Positions 8,075 to 16,486 of a stretch of DNA of 64,000 nucleotides are shown one piece after another. The stretch is from the NCBI RefSeq assembly GCF_009738185.1, contig NZ_CP046509.1, positions 124,001 to 188,000 on the forward strand. Reading direction: 5' to 3'. Position numbers and translations under genes: made by a program. The stretch is from Erwinia sorbitola (lineage in GTDB: Bacteria; Pseudomonadota; Gammaproteobacteria; Enterobacterales; Enterobacteriaceae). Each line of letters starts with the position of its first letter. Position 1 is the stretch's first letter. Below the pieces are notes generated by a model, which was given only the letters and a program-made list of their open reading frames with translations, searched no databases and had not been told where the DNA came from.

Positions 8075-10753
8075 ATGATGAAAATGCACCAGAGCAACCT
8101 TAAAATGGCCCGCGATCTGGCGATCGCCAGCGCAGCCACCCAGAGCCAGGATCACACCCTCGCACGCCTTAATACCCAGCGTCAGGGGTTAACCCGTGAA
8201 GATGCTGCCGCCAGGCTACAGCAATATGGCGCCAATCAGGTTGCCAGCGATAATGCTCCGGCAGCGCTGATTCAGCTGTTCCAGGCGTTTAATAATCCCT
8301 TTATCTGGATTCTGATGGTGCTGGCCGCTATCAGCGTACTGACCGACTACGTGCTGCCGCTGCGCCGGGGGGAAGAGACCGATCTTACCGGTGCCACCAT
8401 TATGCTGGTGATGATTAGTCTCAGCGGCCTGCTGCGTTTCTGGCAGGAGTACCGCACCAATAAAGCCACGGAAGCGCTGAAATCGCTGGTGAGCACCACC
8501 GCAACGGTGCTGCGTCGGACCCATGCTGACAGCGAGGCCGTGAAAATCGAAGTCCCTCTTCAGGAGGTGGTGCCTGGCGATATTGTGCTGCTGTCGGCGG
8601 GGGATATGGTTCCGGCTGATGTGCGGCTGCTGAGTTCCCGCGATCTGTTTGTCAGCCAGGCGGCGCTAAGTGGTGAAGCACTCCCCATTGAAAAATATGA
8701 CAGCCAGAGCCACCCCCACGGCACTCACCCGTTGCCGGATGAACAGGCGTTGCTGAGTCAGCCCGGTATCTGCCTGATGGGCACTAATGTTGCCAGCGGC
8801 AGCGCGACGGCGGTAGTGGTGGCTACCGGCAGCCAGACATGGTTTGGCACGCTGGCAAAATCACTGGTAGGTGAGCGCCCACAAACCTCCTTTGACCGTG
8901 GCGTCAACAGCGTCAGCTGGCTGCTTATCCGCTTTATGCTGGTGATGGTGCCGGTAGTATTGCTGATTAACGGCTATACCAAAGGCGACTGGAGCGATGC
9001 GCTGCTGTTTGCGCTGGCGGTGGCCGTTGGCCTGACGCCGGAGATGCTGCCGATGATTGTCAGCTCCAATCTGGCGAAAGGCGCGATCGCCATGTCGAAA
9101 CGCAAAGTGGTGGTTAAGCGTCTGAATGCTATCCAGAATCTTGGAGCAATGGATGTACTGTGCAGTGATAAAACCGGCACCCTGACTCAGGACAAAATCA
9201 TCCTGGCCGGACACATTAACCTGCGCGGCAACAGCGATGAGCAGGTGTTGCAGCTGGCCTGGCTAAACAGTCGTCATCAGACAGGGGTGAAAAACCTGAT
9301 GGATCGGGCGGTGCTGGGGTTCAGCCAGGGTAACGCGGCGGTCAGCGGGCTGTGGCGCTTCCGTAAAATCGATGAACTGCCGTTTGATTTCGAACGCCGC
9401 CGTCTGTCGGTGCTGGTAGCGGATGAAGGCCAGCAAACCCTCATCTGCAAAGGAGCGGTAGAGGAGATGCTGGCGGTATCGGCCTTCTGGCTGGATAAAG
9501 GAGAGGCACGCCCGCTGGACGATGCTGCCCGCAGCCGGTTACGCCAGCTGGCCGAAGGCTATAACCAGCAGGGATTTCGCGTGCTGGTGGTGGCAAAGCG
9601 TTATATCAGTGAGCATTCACTTACTTCACCGCTCTGCGTTGCCGATGAACGTGAACTGGTCATTACTGGCCTGCTGACGTTCCTCGACCCGCCGAAAGAG
9701 AGTGCCGCCGCCGCAATAGCTGCGCTGCATGAACAGGGCGTGACGGTCAAAGTGCTGACGGGTGATAACGCGGTGATCACCAGTAAAATCTGTCGCGATG
9801 TTGGGCTGGAGCCGGGAGAGCCGCTGTGCGGCAGTGAAATGGCGAATCTGAGTGACGCAGAACTCGCGCGTCTGGCAGAGCAGAGAACGTTATTTTGCCG
9901 CCTCAGCCCGCAGCAGAAAACCCGCGTATTGCAGGCGCTGCAAAGCAACGGCCACACCGTCGGTTTCCTTGGCGACGGGATTAACGATGCTCCGGCGCTG
10001 CGGGCGGCAGATGTCGGGATCTCCGTCGACAGTGCCACCGATATTGCTAAAGAGTCGGCGGATATTATTCTGCTGGAGAAAAGCCTGCTGGTGCTGGAAC
10101 AGGGGGTGCTGAAAGGCCGTGAGACCTTCGGCAATATCATCAAGTATCTGAATATGACCGCCAGCTCCAACTTCGGTAACGTGTTTTCGGTACTGGTCGC
10201 CAGCGCGTTTATTCCGTTTCTGCCGATGATGGCGATTCATCTGCTGTTGCAGAACCTGATGTATGACCTGTCACAGCTGGCGCTGCCGTGGGACAAAATG
10301 GACAAGGAATTCCTGCGTAAACCGCGGCAGTGGGATGCAAAGAATATCGGCCGCTTTATGCTGTGGATGGGGCCAACGTCGTCGATTTTCGATATCACCA
10401 CTTTCTGGCTGATGTGGCATGTATTTGCTGCGAACAGCGTCGAAACCCAGGCGTTGTTCCAGTCCGGCTGGTTTGTTGAGGGGCTGCTGTCACAGACGCT
10501 GGTGGTACATATGCTGCGCACCCAGAAAATCCCGTTTATTCAGAGCCGCGCCGCACTACCGGTGATGCTGATGACCGGGCTGGTGATGGCGCTGGGTATT
10601 CTGATTCCGTTCTCACCGCTCGGGCATGCCGTCGGTCTGGTGCCGCTGCCGTGGAATTACTTCCCGTGGCTGCTGGCAATCCTGCTGAGTTACTGCCTGG
10701 TCACCCAGGGAATGAAACGCCTCTATATACGCCGTTTCGGCCAGTGGTTCTGA
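8075..10753 (+). CDS. mgtB: Magnesium-importing P-type ATPase MgtB
   Basis: The protein of about 892 residues is a P3B-type ATPase that imports Mg2+ across the inner membrane. The phosphorylation motif SDKTGTLTQD lies near residue 368, the TGDNAVI hinge near 568, and GDGINDAPALR near 644. Conserved membrane segments are at about 80-130, 270-330 and 690-890. The sequence from FDRGVNSVSWLL to the C-terminal RFGQWF follows Salmonella MgtB closely, and more closely than MgtA. The track start at 8033 lacks a ribosome site; AAGGAG at 8065-8070 supports ATG 8075 or 8078. The long leader and the small peptide gene behind it match the organisation of Mg2+-starvation operons. No mgtC is present. Confidence 0.93.
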   Translation: MMKMHQSNLKMARDLAIASAATQSQDHTLARLNTQRQGLTREDAAARLQQYGANQVASDNAPAALIQLFQAFNNPFIWILMVLAAISVLTDYVLPLRRGEETDLTGATIMLVMISLSGLLRFWQEYRTNKATEALKSLVSTTATVLRRTHADSEAVKIEVPLQEVVPGDIVLLSAGDMVPADVRLLSSRDLFVSQAALSGEALPIEKYDSQSHPHGTHPLPDEQALLSQPGICLMGTNVASGSATAVVVATGSQTWFGTLAKSLVGERPQTSFDRGVNSVSWLLIRFMLVMVPVVLLINGYTKGDWSDALLFALAVAVGLTPEMLPMIVSSNLAKGAIAMSKRKVVVKRLNAIQNLGAMDVLCSDKTGTLTQDKIILAGHINLRGNSDEQVLQLAWLNSRHQTGVKNLMDRAVLGFSQGNAAVSGLWRFRKIDELPFDFERRRLSVLVADEGQQTLICKGAVEEMLAVSAFWLDKGEARPLDDAARSRLRQLAEGYNQQGFRVLVVAKRYISEHSLTSPLCVADERELVITGLLTFLDPPKESAAAAIAALHEQGVTVKVLTGDNAVITSKICRDVGLEPGEPLCGSEMANLSDAELARLAEQRTLFCRLSPQQKTRVLQALQSNGHTVGFLGDGINDAPALRAADVGISVDSATDIAKESADIILLEKSLLVLEQGVLKGRETFGNIIKYLNMTASSNFGNVFSVLVASAFIPFLPMMAIHLLLQNLMYDLSQLALPWDKMDKEFLRKPRQWDAKNIGRFMLWMGPTSSIFDITTFWLMWHVFAANSVETQALFQSGWFVEGLLSQTLVVHMLRTQKIPFIQSRAALPVMLMTGLVMALGILIPFSPLGHAVGLVPLPWNYFPWLLAILLSYCLVTQGMKRLYIRRFGQWF

Positions 10754-10764
10754 GGGGATATCGG

Positions 10765-10857
10765 ATGAAAAAAGATAATACAGTGACCGCTATCATCCTG
10801 TTTTTCGTCGGGCTGCTGATTTTTTGCAGCAGCGTGGCGATGATCTTCAGCGCTTAA
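10765..10857 (+). CDS. MgtR-like small membrane peptide
   Basis: This 30-codon ORF encodes a charged start (MKKDN) and one hydrophobic helix of about 20 residues. It begins 12 bases after mgtB with a GAGG motif upstream. In Salmonella the mgtCBR operon ends with mgtR, a 30-residue membrane peptide that promotes degradation of MgtC and affects MgtA. Identical length, position and single-helix nature suggest a functional counterpart; the sequences are not clearly alignable by eye. Confidence 0.6.
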   Translation: MKKDNTVTAIILFFVGLLIFCSSVAMIFSA

Positions 10858-10860
10858 TCT

Positions 10861-10888
10861 TTCAGGGGCGGGCCTGCCTGCCCCTGAA
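10861..10888. terminator. Hairpin terminator between convergent genes
   Basis: TTCAGGGGC at 10861-10869 pairs perfectly with GCCCCTGAA at 10880-10888 across a ten-base loop. It begins three bases after the small peptide gene stops. It can serve mgtB on one strand and the small membrane protein gene on the other. There is no long T run. Confidence 0.65.
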
Positions 10889-11131
10889 TCACGGACGAAT
10901 AAAGCGCAGATAGATAAAACGGATAACGTAAAACTCGATGACGCCCAGCAGCAGGAACCACAGGCAGAACACCAGCGTATAGAGCTGGCCGATATCCTCC
11001 AGGTGGAACATCTCTACCAGCTTGCGCGCCAGAGTCAGGCCGAATGAGGGCGCTGGCAGCAGCAGCGCTGAGAGGAAGCCGAGCAGCAGGGTGCTCATCG
11101 GCATCAGGAAAGTTTCAAACGGGTTTTTCAT
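10889..11131 (-). CDS. Small inner-membrane protein of unknown function
   Basis: The 80-residue protein has two hydrophobic helices, about residues 11-27 and 50-74, joined by an amphipathic segment (ARKLVEMFHLEDIGQ). It ends in a positive tail. I do not recognise the family. The start has GGAA a few bases upstream. It lies between the mgtB unit and a LysR gene on the same strand, 53 bases downstream of that gene's region but probably transcribed on its own or as the last gene of that unit. Confidence 0.6.
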   Translation of the reverse strand: MKNPFETFLMPMSTLLLGFLSALLLPAPSFGLTLARKLVEMFHLEDIGQLYTLVFCLWFLLLGVIEFYVIRFIYLRFIRP

Positions 11132-11184
11132 TACAATTCCGTATTAGTCAGTTACCGCCATTTTCTGTTAATCCGCGCCTGTCT

Positions 11185-12078
11185 TCAATCATTAACCACC
11201 AGCGCAGCGGGCACCTGCTCACGCATCCAGCGCACAAAGCTGCGGCGCTTTTCTGATGGACTGAGATCCTGACGCCACAGCAGATTGATGGGGCGGCTCT
11301 CCGGCTGCCACTGTTGCAGCAGCGGCAGCAGCCGTCCAGCGGCAATATCCTGCGCCAGCAGAATGCGCGGTTGCAGTACCAGCCCGGCTCCGGCCAGCGC
11401 CGCCTGACGTAGCGCCTGGCCATCGTTACAGGTGAAACTGTTGTCGAAGGGCCAGGTCACATCGCCCCACTGCCACGCATTATTCTTGTTCCACGCCGGG
11501 TTGGCGAGGCACCGGTGCCGGTGCAGATCCTCTGGTATCTGTGGCGTACCGTGCAGCGCCATGTATTGCGGTGCGGCGCACACCACCATCTGATACTCCC
11601 CAAGCCGCTGTGCTACCAGCGATTCATTATGCTTCAGCCCCCCGATGCGGATGGCAAAATCGAACCCTTCGGCGATCAGGTCGACAAAGCGGTCGTTAAG
11701 ATCCAGCTCGATCTTCACCTGTGGATAGCGCAGCTGATAACCGGCTACCACCGTGGCGATGGCGCTGGCTCCCAGGTTGAGCGGAGCGCTGATGCGTAGC
11801 AGGCCGGAAGGCGTGTGTTTCATATTTTCCACACTTTCATCTGCTTCTCTCAGCTGTGCCAGTGCCCGCTTACACTGCTGATAGTAGCTTTCTCCGGCCT
11901 CCGTCAGATGCTGACGGCGGGTATTACGTTGCAAAAGACGGGTATTTAGCGCTGTTTCCAGCTGGCGTACATGTTTACCGACCATCACGGCGGTGATATC
12001 CAGCCGTCGCGCAGCTTCGCTAAAGTTGCCGCTCTCCACGGCGCAGATAAAGGCCTCAATACTGCGTAATTTATCCAT
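11185..12078 (-). CDS. LysR-family transcriptional regulator
   Basis: The 297-residue regulator has an N-terminal winged HTH (MDKLRSIEAFICAVESGNFS, then AARRLDITAVMVGKHVRQLE) and a periplasmic-binding-like effector domain from about residue 90. The fold and the short linker place it in the DsdC/PecT-YafC type branch, whose members often control a divergent oxidoreductase. MDKLRS at 12078 is chosen; the longer frame to 12207 overlaps the divergent SDR gene. The SDR gene starts 104 bases away and is the probable target. Confidence 0.9.
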   Translation of the reverse strand: MDKLRSIEAFICAVESGNFSEAARRLDITAVMVGKHVRQLETALNTRLLQRNTRRQHLTEAGESYYQQCKRALAQLREADESVENMKHTPSGLLRISAPLNLGASAIATVVAGYQLRYPQVKIELDLNDRFVDLIAEGFDFAIRIGGLKHNESLVAQRLGEYQMVVCAAPQYMALHGTPQIPEDLHRHRCLANPAWNKNNAWQWGDVTWPFDNSFTCNDGQALRQAALAGAGLVLQPRILLAQDIAAGRLLPLLQQWQPESRPINLLWRQDLSPSEKRRSFVRWMREQVPAALVVND

Positions 12079-12182
12079 GATTACTAACCCAGGGTTTGGA
12101 GTTCCCGAAAGTATCGCGCATTTATCCACCCACTGCACTGCGCCACAATCAACGGACTTAACCAACCGTCTGGAGAAACAGC

Positions 12183-12779
12183 ATGAAAATTTTAGTGATT
12201 GGCGCATCAGGTACCGTCGGGCAGGGCATTGTGCAGGAGCTGGAGCGTGACCATCAGATTATCCGCGTGGGTAAAACCCGGGGTGATTTTCAGGTCGATC
12301 TTACCCAGGAGGAGAGCGTGAAAGCGCTGTTTGCGCAAACCGGCAAAGTCGATGCGGTGATCTCAGCGGCTGGGGGCGTACACTTCGGCCCGCTGGCAGA
12401 GATGAGCTGCGAACAGTTTAACCGTGGGCTGCAGGATAAGCTGATGGGACAGGTACGGCTGGTGCTGACCGGCAAAGATTTCGTTAATCCGGGCGGCTCT
12501 TTCACCCTGACGAGCGGTATTCTGGCCCAGCAGCCGATCCGCACCGGGGTAAACGCCTCGACGGTAAATGCTGCGCTGGAAGGTTTTGTTCTGGCGGCGG
12601 CCACCGAATTGAACGGCCTGCGCATCAATGCCGTCAGTCCGACGGTGTTGACCGAAGCATTGCCAGACTACGGCCCGTTCTTCTCCGGCTTTGAAAGTGC
12701 TCCGGCCAGCCGGGTGGCGCTGGCATATCGCCGCAGCGTCGACGGCGTTGATAACGGAAAAATATATCGCGTCTGGTAA
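12183..12779 (+). CDS. Short-chain dehydrogenase/reductase, atypical
   Basis: The 198-residue protein has a Rossmann nucleotide-binding start (VIGASGTVGQGI) and the SDR features ISAAGGVHF and LRINAVSPTVL. The usual YxxxK catalytic pair is missing: where it should be the sequence reads NASTVNAALEGF. Short SDRs with this change form a known atypical group of uncertain activity. It is divergent from the LysR gene and likely controlled by it. A 12-base-stem inverted repeat follows the stop. Confidence 0.85.
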   Translation: MKILVIGASGTVGQGIVQELERDHQIIRVGKTRGDFQVDLTQEESVKALFAQTGKVDAVISAAGGVHFGPLAEMSCEQFNRGLQDKLMGQVRLVLTGKDFVNPGGSFTLTSGILAQQPIRTGVNASTVNAALEGFVLAAATELNGLRINAVSPTVLTEALPDYGPFFSGFESAPASRVALAYRRSVDGVDNGKIYRVW

Positions 12780-12803
12780 TGCCTGCAAGGTAAGGAATTT
12801 ATC

Positions 12804-12842
12804 TGGGGGTATTTGTGCTGATAACTGGCGAAATATCCCCCA
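12804..12842. repeat. Inverted repeat after the SDR gene
   Basis: TGGGGGTATTT pairs with AAATATCCCCCA across a 16-base loop, with further partial pairing outside (AAGGA with TCCTT). There is no T run directly after, so it may be a terminator for the SDR transcript or a processing structure. Confidence 0.5.
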
Positions 12843-12940
12843 ACTCCTTAAAGGATATTTAACCCTGGTGATTGTGTAACGTAGTAATTCTTTTAGAGTT
12901 TCCGCTCTGATTTTCATCTCTAAATTAGCCACTGTTAAAA

Positions 12941-12960
12941 AGTATAGCCGAGGCTATACT
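12941..12960. promoter_or_regulatory. MntR box upstream of mntP
   Basis: AGTATAGCCG-AGGCTATACT is a 20-base near-perfect palindrome. The E. coli MntR box (AACATAGCAAAGGCTATGTT) has the same ATAGC/GCTAT arms and spacing. It lies 147 bases before mntP. A candidate extended -10 element (TGCTAGGAT) lies about 45 bases downstream of the box, an upstream position compatible with activation, as MntR does for E. coli mntP. The rest of the 327-base gap before mntP shows no clear yybP-ykoY riboswitch signature. Confidence 0.7.
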
Positions 12961-13106
12961 CAAATCCCTGATTTTACTGTCTTTTTTTCTGACGTTTAGC
13001 GTGCTAGGATGCGTTTCTCTTGAACGGGCTTATGGTTATTTTTCCTACATAAGCTGATGTTTTAACGACCTGGAACGCCTGCGCCGTTTCAGTCCGGATA
13101 AATACA

Positions 13107-13679
13107 ATGAACCTATATGCAACCCTGATTCTGGCTTTTGGTATGTCGATGGACGCTTTTGCTGCGGCTATCGGCAAGGGGGCCAGTCTGCATCGCCCCA
13201 GCCTGAAAGAAGCGCTGCGTACCGGACTGATCTTCGGTGTTATCGAAGCACTGACCCCGCTGATCGGCTGGGCCATTGGCCTTGCGGCCAGCCAGTACAT
13301 TATGTCCTGGGATCACTGGGTGGCATTCGGACTGCTGTTTATTCTTGGCAGCCGGATGATTGTTGAAGGCGTACGTAAGAAAGAGTGCAGGCCGGAAGAA
13401 GCACCAACCAGCCACGGTTTCTGGCTGCTGGCCTGTACCGCAGTGGCCACCAGCCTTGATGCGATGGCCGTCGGCGTCGGCCTGGCATTCTTGCAGGTCA
13501 ATATCGTGACCACTGCGCTGGCAATCGGTGCCTCCACCATGATTATGGCTTCAGCGGGTATCCTGCTCGGCCGCTTCCTCGGCCCGGTGATGGGAAAATG
13601 GGCAGAAATTTTCGGCGGCGTAGTGCTCATCGGTATTGGCTGTAGTATTTTGGTGGAACATCTGGGCCTGATGAGCTAA
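13107..13679 (+). CDS. mntP: Manganese efflux pump MntP
   Basis: The 190-residue inner-membrane protein has six helices in two related halves. It exports Mn2+ and protects against Mn excess. The paired motifs FGMSMDAFAAAIGKGA near residue 11 and TSLDAMAVGVGLAF near residue 113 carry the Asp residues of the Mn2+ path. It aligns with E. coli MntP (188 residues). The ribosome site is weak. A MntR box is upstream. Confidence 0.95.
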   Translation: MNLYATLILAFGMSMDAFAAAIGKGASLHRPSLKEALRTGLIFGVIEALTPLIGWAIGLAASQYIMSWDHWVAFGLLFILGSRMIVEGVRKKECRPEEAPTSHGFWLLACTAVATSLDAMAVGVGLAFLQVNIVTTALAIGASTMIMASAGILLGRFLGPVMGKWAEIFGGVVLIGIGCSILVEHLGLMS

Positions 13680-13709
13680 TTCTCTGGCCCGTTCAGCGGC
13701 GGAGTGGGT

Positions 13710-14480
13710 ATGGCGCTATCAATAGTCGACTGGAACAGCCGCAATCATATTGAATGTTCACATCTGACCGCCAGCAACGCGGCCTTCCCGCTGCACACCC
13801 ACGAAGAATATGTAATCAGCGCCAATCTTAGCGGCATTGAAACCCTCACCCTGCATCAGCAAACCCTGTCAGTCCATGCCGGGGATATCACCATCTATAA
13901 TCCCGCAACGCTTCAGTCTTCACAGTTTGGCAGCGATCCGGTGGAATTTTTTAGCGTGCATCTGCCACCGCAGGTATTTGCCGATCTCACCGATCGATCC
14001 CAGCCGATCCTGCGTGAAGGCGTTTTGCGCGATCCGGCGCTGTTCGCGGCGATCTGCGGCTATGTACTGTCGCCGGATGAGGAGCAGATCCAGCAGCAAA
14101 ACCTACTTTGGCTGACCAGCCAGCTGCTGAAACAGAGCCGGGTCAGTGAGACGGCGGCAGCACCGGCGACCATCGGGCGTGCGCTGGAGTGTATGCGCGA
14201 TAATCTGACCATGAAGCTGACGCTGGATGAGCTGGCCGCCGCCGCCGGGTTAAGCAAATATCACTTTGTGCGCCAGTTTCGCCAGCAGATTGGCATTGCT
14301 CCGCTGCAATATCATATGCAGCTGCGCCTGCTGGCGGCGCGTAATCTGCTGCGTCACCAGCACAGCACGCTCGACGTGGCGCATCAGCTGGGTTTCTACG
14401 ATCAGAGCCATTTTATCAACAGCTTCCGCAAGATGATGGGTATTACTCCGCATCACTATCTGCGCATGGTCAGCCGATAA
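13710..14480 (+). CDS. AraC-family transcriptional regulator
   Basis: The protein of about 256 residues has an N-terminal cupin (AraC-binding) domain with His residues in FPLHTHEEYVISANLSG. It has a C-terminal double HTH, with LDELAAAAGLSKYHFVRQF as the first helix-turn-helix and LDVAHQLGFYDQSHFINSF as the second. ATG 13710 is chosen because GGAG sits at 13701-13704; the GTG at 13704 overlaps it. Its end overlaps that of the convergent LysE-type exporter by 11 bases. AraC genes of this type often control an adjacent LysE exporter, which is the inferred role. Confidence 0.88.
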   Translation: MALSIVDWNSRNHIECSHLTASNAAFPLHTHEEYVISANLSGIETLTLHQQTLSVHAGDITIYNPATLQSSQFGSDPVEFFSVHLPPQVFADLTDRSQPILREGVLRDPALFAAICGYVLSPDEEQIQQQNLLWLTSQLLKQSRVSETAAAPATIGRALECMRDNLTMKLTLDELAAAAGLSKYHFVRQFRQQIGIAPLQYHMQLRLLAARNLLRHQHSTLDVAHQLGFYDQSHFINSFRKMMGITPHHYLRMVSR

Positions 14481-15117
14481 ATTCGCGATAGCCCGAGATA
14501 ATGACATACGCCGCGAAGTAGCAAAAAATCACTGCCGAGGCGATATATGACCAGCGTAGCATCTTCGCCCCGAGCATCCGTCCGCCCACGCTGCCCACCG
14601 CGCACAGCACTATCGTCCAGCAGACACCCGCCAGAAAAAAACCGCTGAGAAACCAGCCTGATGCTGCCGTTCCGCCGCTGCTGAAGCGGGAGATCAGCGC
14701 ACCGCCGACCGCTGCAAACCAGAGGATCGCCGTGGGTGATGACATGGCAAGAAAGATACCGCGAAAAAAATTCTGACGGATGGTGAGCGCCTGTCCAATA
14801 TCTCCGGCGCTCATCGCTGCTGCCGGACGCATGGCGTTTTGCACCATCTTCCACGCGAACCATAGCAGGATCAGCGACCCGCCGATCCACAGCACCCAGC
14901 GTACCGGGGTGAACTGTAGTAACACCGCCATTCCGGCCATTGCGAGGATCGCATAGATCAGATCGCCCACGCAGGTGCCGATCCCCAGCCAGAAACCGTG
15001 AAAAAAGCCACGCTGCATGGCTAAGGTGATCATCGCAATATTGGCGACGCCAATATCAAGGCAGAGAGAAAGACTGAGCAGAAAACCATTTGAGAAAGGC
15101 ATTGGCGTCCGATCCAT
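14470..15117 (-). CDS. LysE/RhtB-family amino-acid exporter
   Basis: The protein of about 215 residues has six hydrophobic helices and belongs to the LysE superfamily of amino-acid and small-metabolite exporters. It has the GFWLGIGTCVGDLIYAIL segment near residue 40 and NFFRGIFLAMSSPTAILWF near residue 118, matching the family's conserved G-x-G-D and N-P-(K/T) regions. The start is uncertain: ATG 15117, 15102 and 15135 are in frame and none has a strong ribosome site. It faces the AraC gene. The substrate is not predictable. Confidence 0.82.
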   Translation of the reverse strand: MDRTPMPFSNGFLLSLSLCLDIGVANIAMITLAMQRGFFHGFWLGIGTCVGDLIYAILAMAGMAVLLQFTPVRWVLWIGGSLILLWFAWKMVQNAMRPAAAMSAGDIGQALTIRQNFFRGIFLAMSSPTAILWFAAVGGALISRFSSGGTAASGWFLSGFFLAGVCWTIVLCAVGSVGGRMLGAKMLRWSYIASAVIFCYFAAYVIISGYREFIG

Positions 15118-15730
15118 AATGAAAGAGATCGCCATTATGTTCAGAGATTTAATGGAAATATTGGAAAAAATTGCGCGGAAAGTGCCAGGGATTAATCGCC
15201 ATAGCGGCAAGGCTGTTTAGCAACGGTTTATCTTTTTAAACGCATAATTAACTCAATTTTGTGATCTACTTCATAAAATGTTGCCTGAAAAACGCCCGGT
15301 ATGTATAATTTTATAGCGATTTTCAATAGAAGCTGTAAGCAACTTATCATGAAAAAATTCTTCAAATACGTGTTCAGAGTGTATGTCGATACCTTTAAAC
15401 ATGTACCGCCAGGCATCGTTCTTTAAACCTGGCAGCACCGAAAAACCCTCGATAACACGTCGGTCAGGGACTGGACCGATGGTTATCACCTTCTCTGACA
15501 ATCACCGTAGAAAAATATTGCCTTATCGTGCTTCCTGCGCGAATCTGTGGGCTATGCCAAATACTCAGCTTTTCCTCACCGCCACCACGACCACCACCGC
15601 TTCTGGCGGAGTGTGGCGAGTTTGCGTGTCTGAATAGTTAGCAAACCTTTCCCTCCCGCCGGTTACCGACGGGGTTGCATCTTTCTCCGTGGTTTCCGGC
15701 CTTAAACAGGCAAGTAACAGGAGAAATAGC
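15118..15730. other. Gene-poor gap with one weak ORF
   Basis: This stretch of about 600 bases separates the exporter from the cysteine hydrolase. A minus-strand ORF at 15271-15501 (76 codons, TTG start, no ribosome site) encodes a soluble-looking peptide with a VIEGFSVLPGLKND segment that I do not recognise; it may be a relic of a lost gene. The rest shows nothing definite. The promoter of the hydrolase gene is probably in the last 200 bases. Confidence 0.35.
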
Positions 15731-16258
15731 ATGCCAGACGCCTCTGCGTTGTTAGTGATTGATATGCAGGCTGGATTACTGCACGGCCCGCAGGCTCCCC
15801 ATGATAAAGCACGTTTACTGCACAACGTTTCCCATCTGATGATGGCGGCACGTGCGCGCCAGGTACCGCTGTTTTTTGCGCAGCATACCGGGCCTGCGGA
15901 TTCACCGATCGCCGCAGGCAGCACGCTCTGGCAGCTCGCCGCTGAACTGCCGCTGTCCGACTCTGACCGCTGTTTCAGCAAAACCCGGCCATGTTGTTTT
16001 ACCGCAACTCCGCTGCTGAGTTGGTTACAGGATGCCGGTGTGAAGCGGCTGGTCATTGTGGGGATGAAAACGGAATATTGCGTTGATACCACCTGCCGGG
16101 CGGCGGCAGATCTGGGATTTGAGGTGGTGCTGGTGAGCGATGCGCACAGCACGACGGATAGCGCGGTGCTGACGGCAGAACAGATTATTGCTCATCACAA
16201 TACGACGCTGGCCGGGCCATTTGTACGGCTGATAGCGACAAAGGATATGTTCTTTTAG
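15731..16258 (+). CDS. Cysteine hydrolase, isochorismatase-like
   Basis: The 175-residue protein has the isochorismatase-like hydrolase fold. The catalytic triad is visible: Asp in LLVIDMQAG near residue 11, Lys in SKTRPCCF near 84, and Cys in TEYCVDTTCRAA near 118. Members hydrolyse amide or vinyl-ether bonds in small molecules such as nicotinamide, N-carbamoyl amines or isochorismate. The substrate cannot be assigned. The start has AGGAG nine bases upstream and supersedes the longer open frame. No siderophore synthesis genes are adjacent, so entB-type function is unlikely. Confidence 0.88.
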   Translation: MPDASALLVIDMQAGLLHGPQAPHDKARLLHNVSHLMMAARARQVPLFFAQHTGPADSPIAAGSTLWQLAAELPLSDSDRCFSKTRPCCFTATPLLSWLQDAGVKRLVIVGMKTEYCVDTTCRAAADLGFEVVLVSDAHSTTDSAVLTAEQIIAHHNTTLAGPFVRLIATKDMFF

Positions 16259-16486
16259 GAAATCTGCAGGGCTGGTTAAGTATTCGGGTATCGCCGGGTT
16301 TCTCAATTCAGTCTTGCGTTGATGCCTGTTTTACGGCTGTGATCAGGTGAATTTACTTGCCTGTCCATGGCCGTTTTATTTTTCTCTGATACCGCACTTT
16401 TCCCTTAATAACGCACTGACTGACATCTGACCGCGATCCTGATGCACTAAGCTGTAGGTTTCCTGTGGTACAAGTGAGCCTGCTTT

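Noticed and set aside
15271..15501. 76-codon minus-strand ORF as a gene
   Set aside because: TTG start without a ribosome site and no known family; kept only as a remark in the gap entry.
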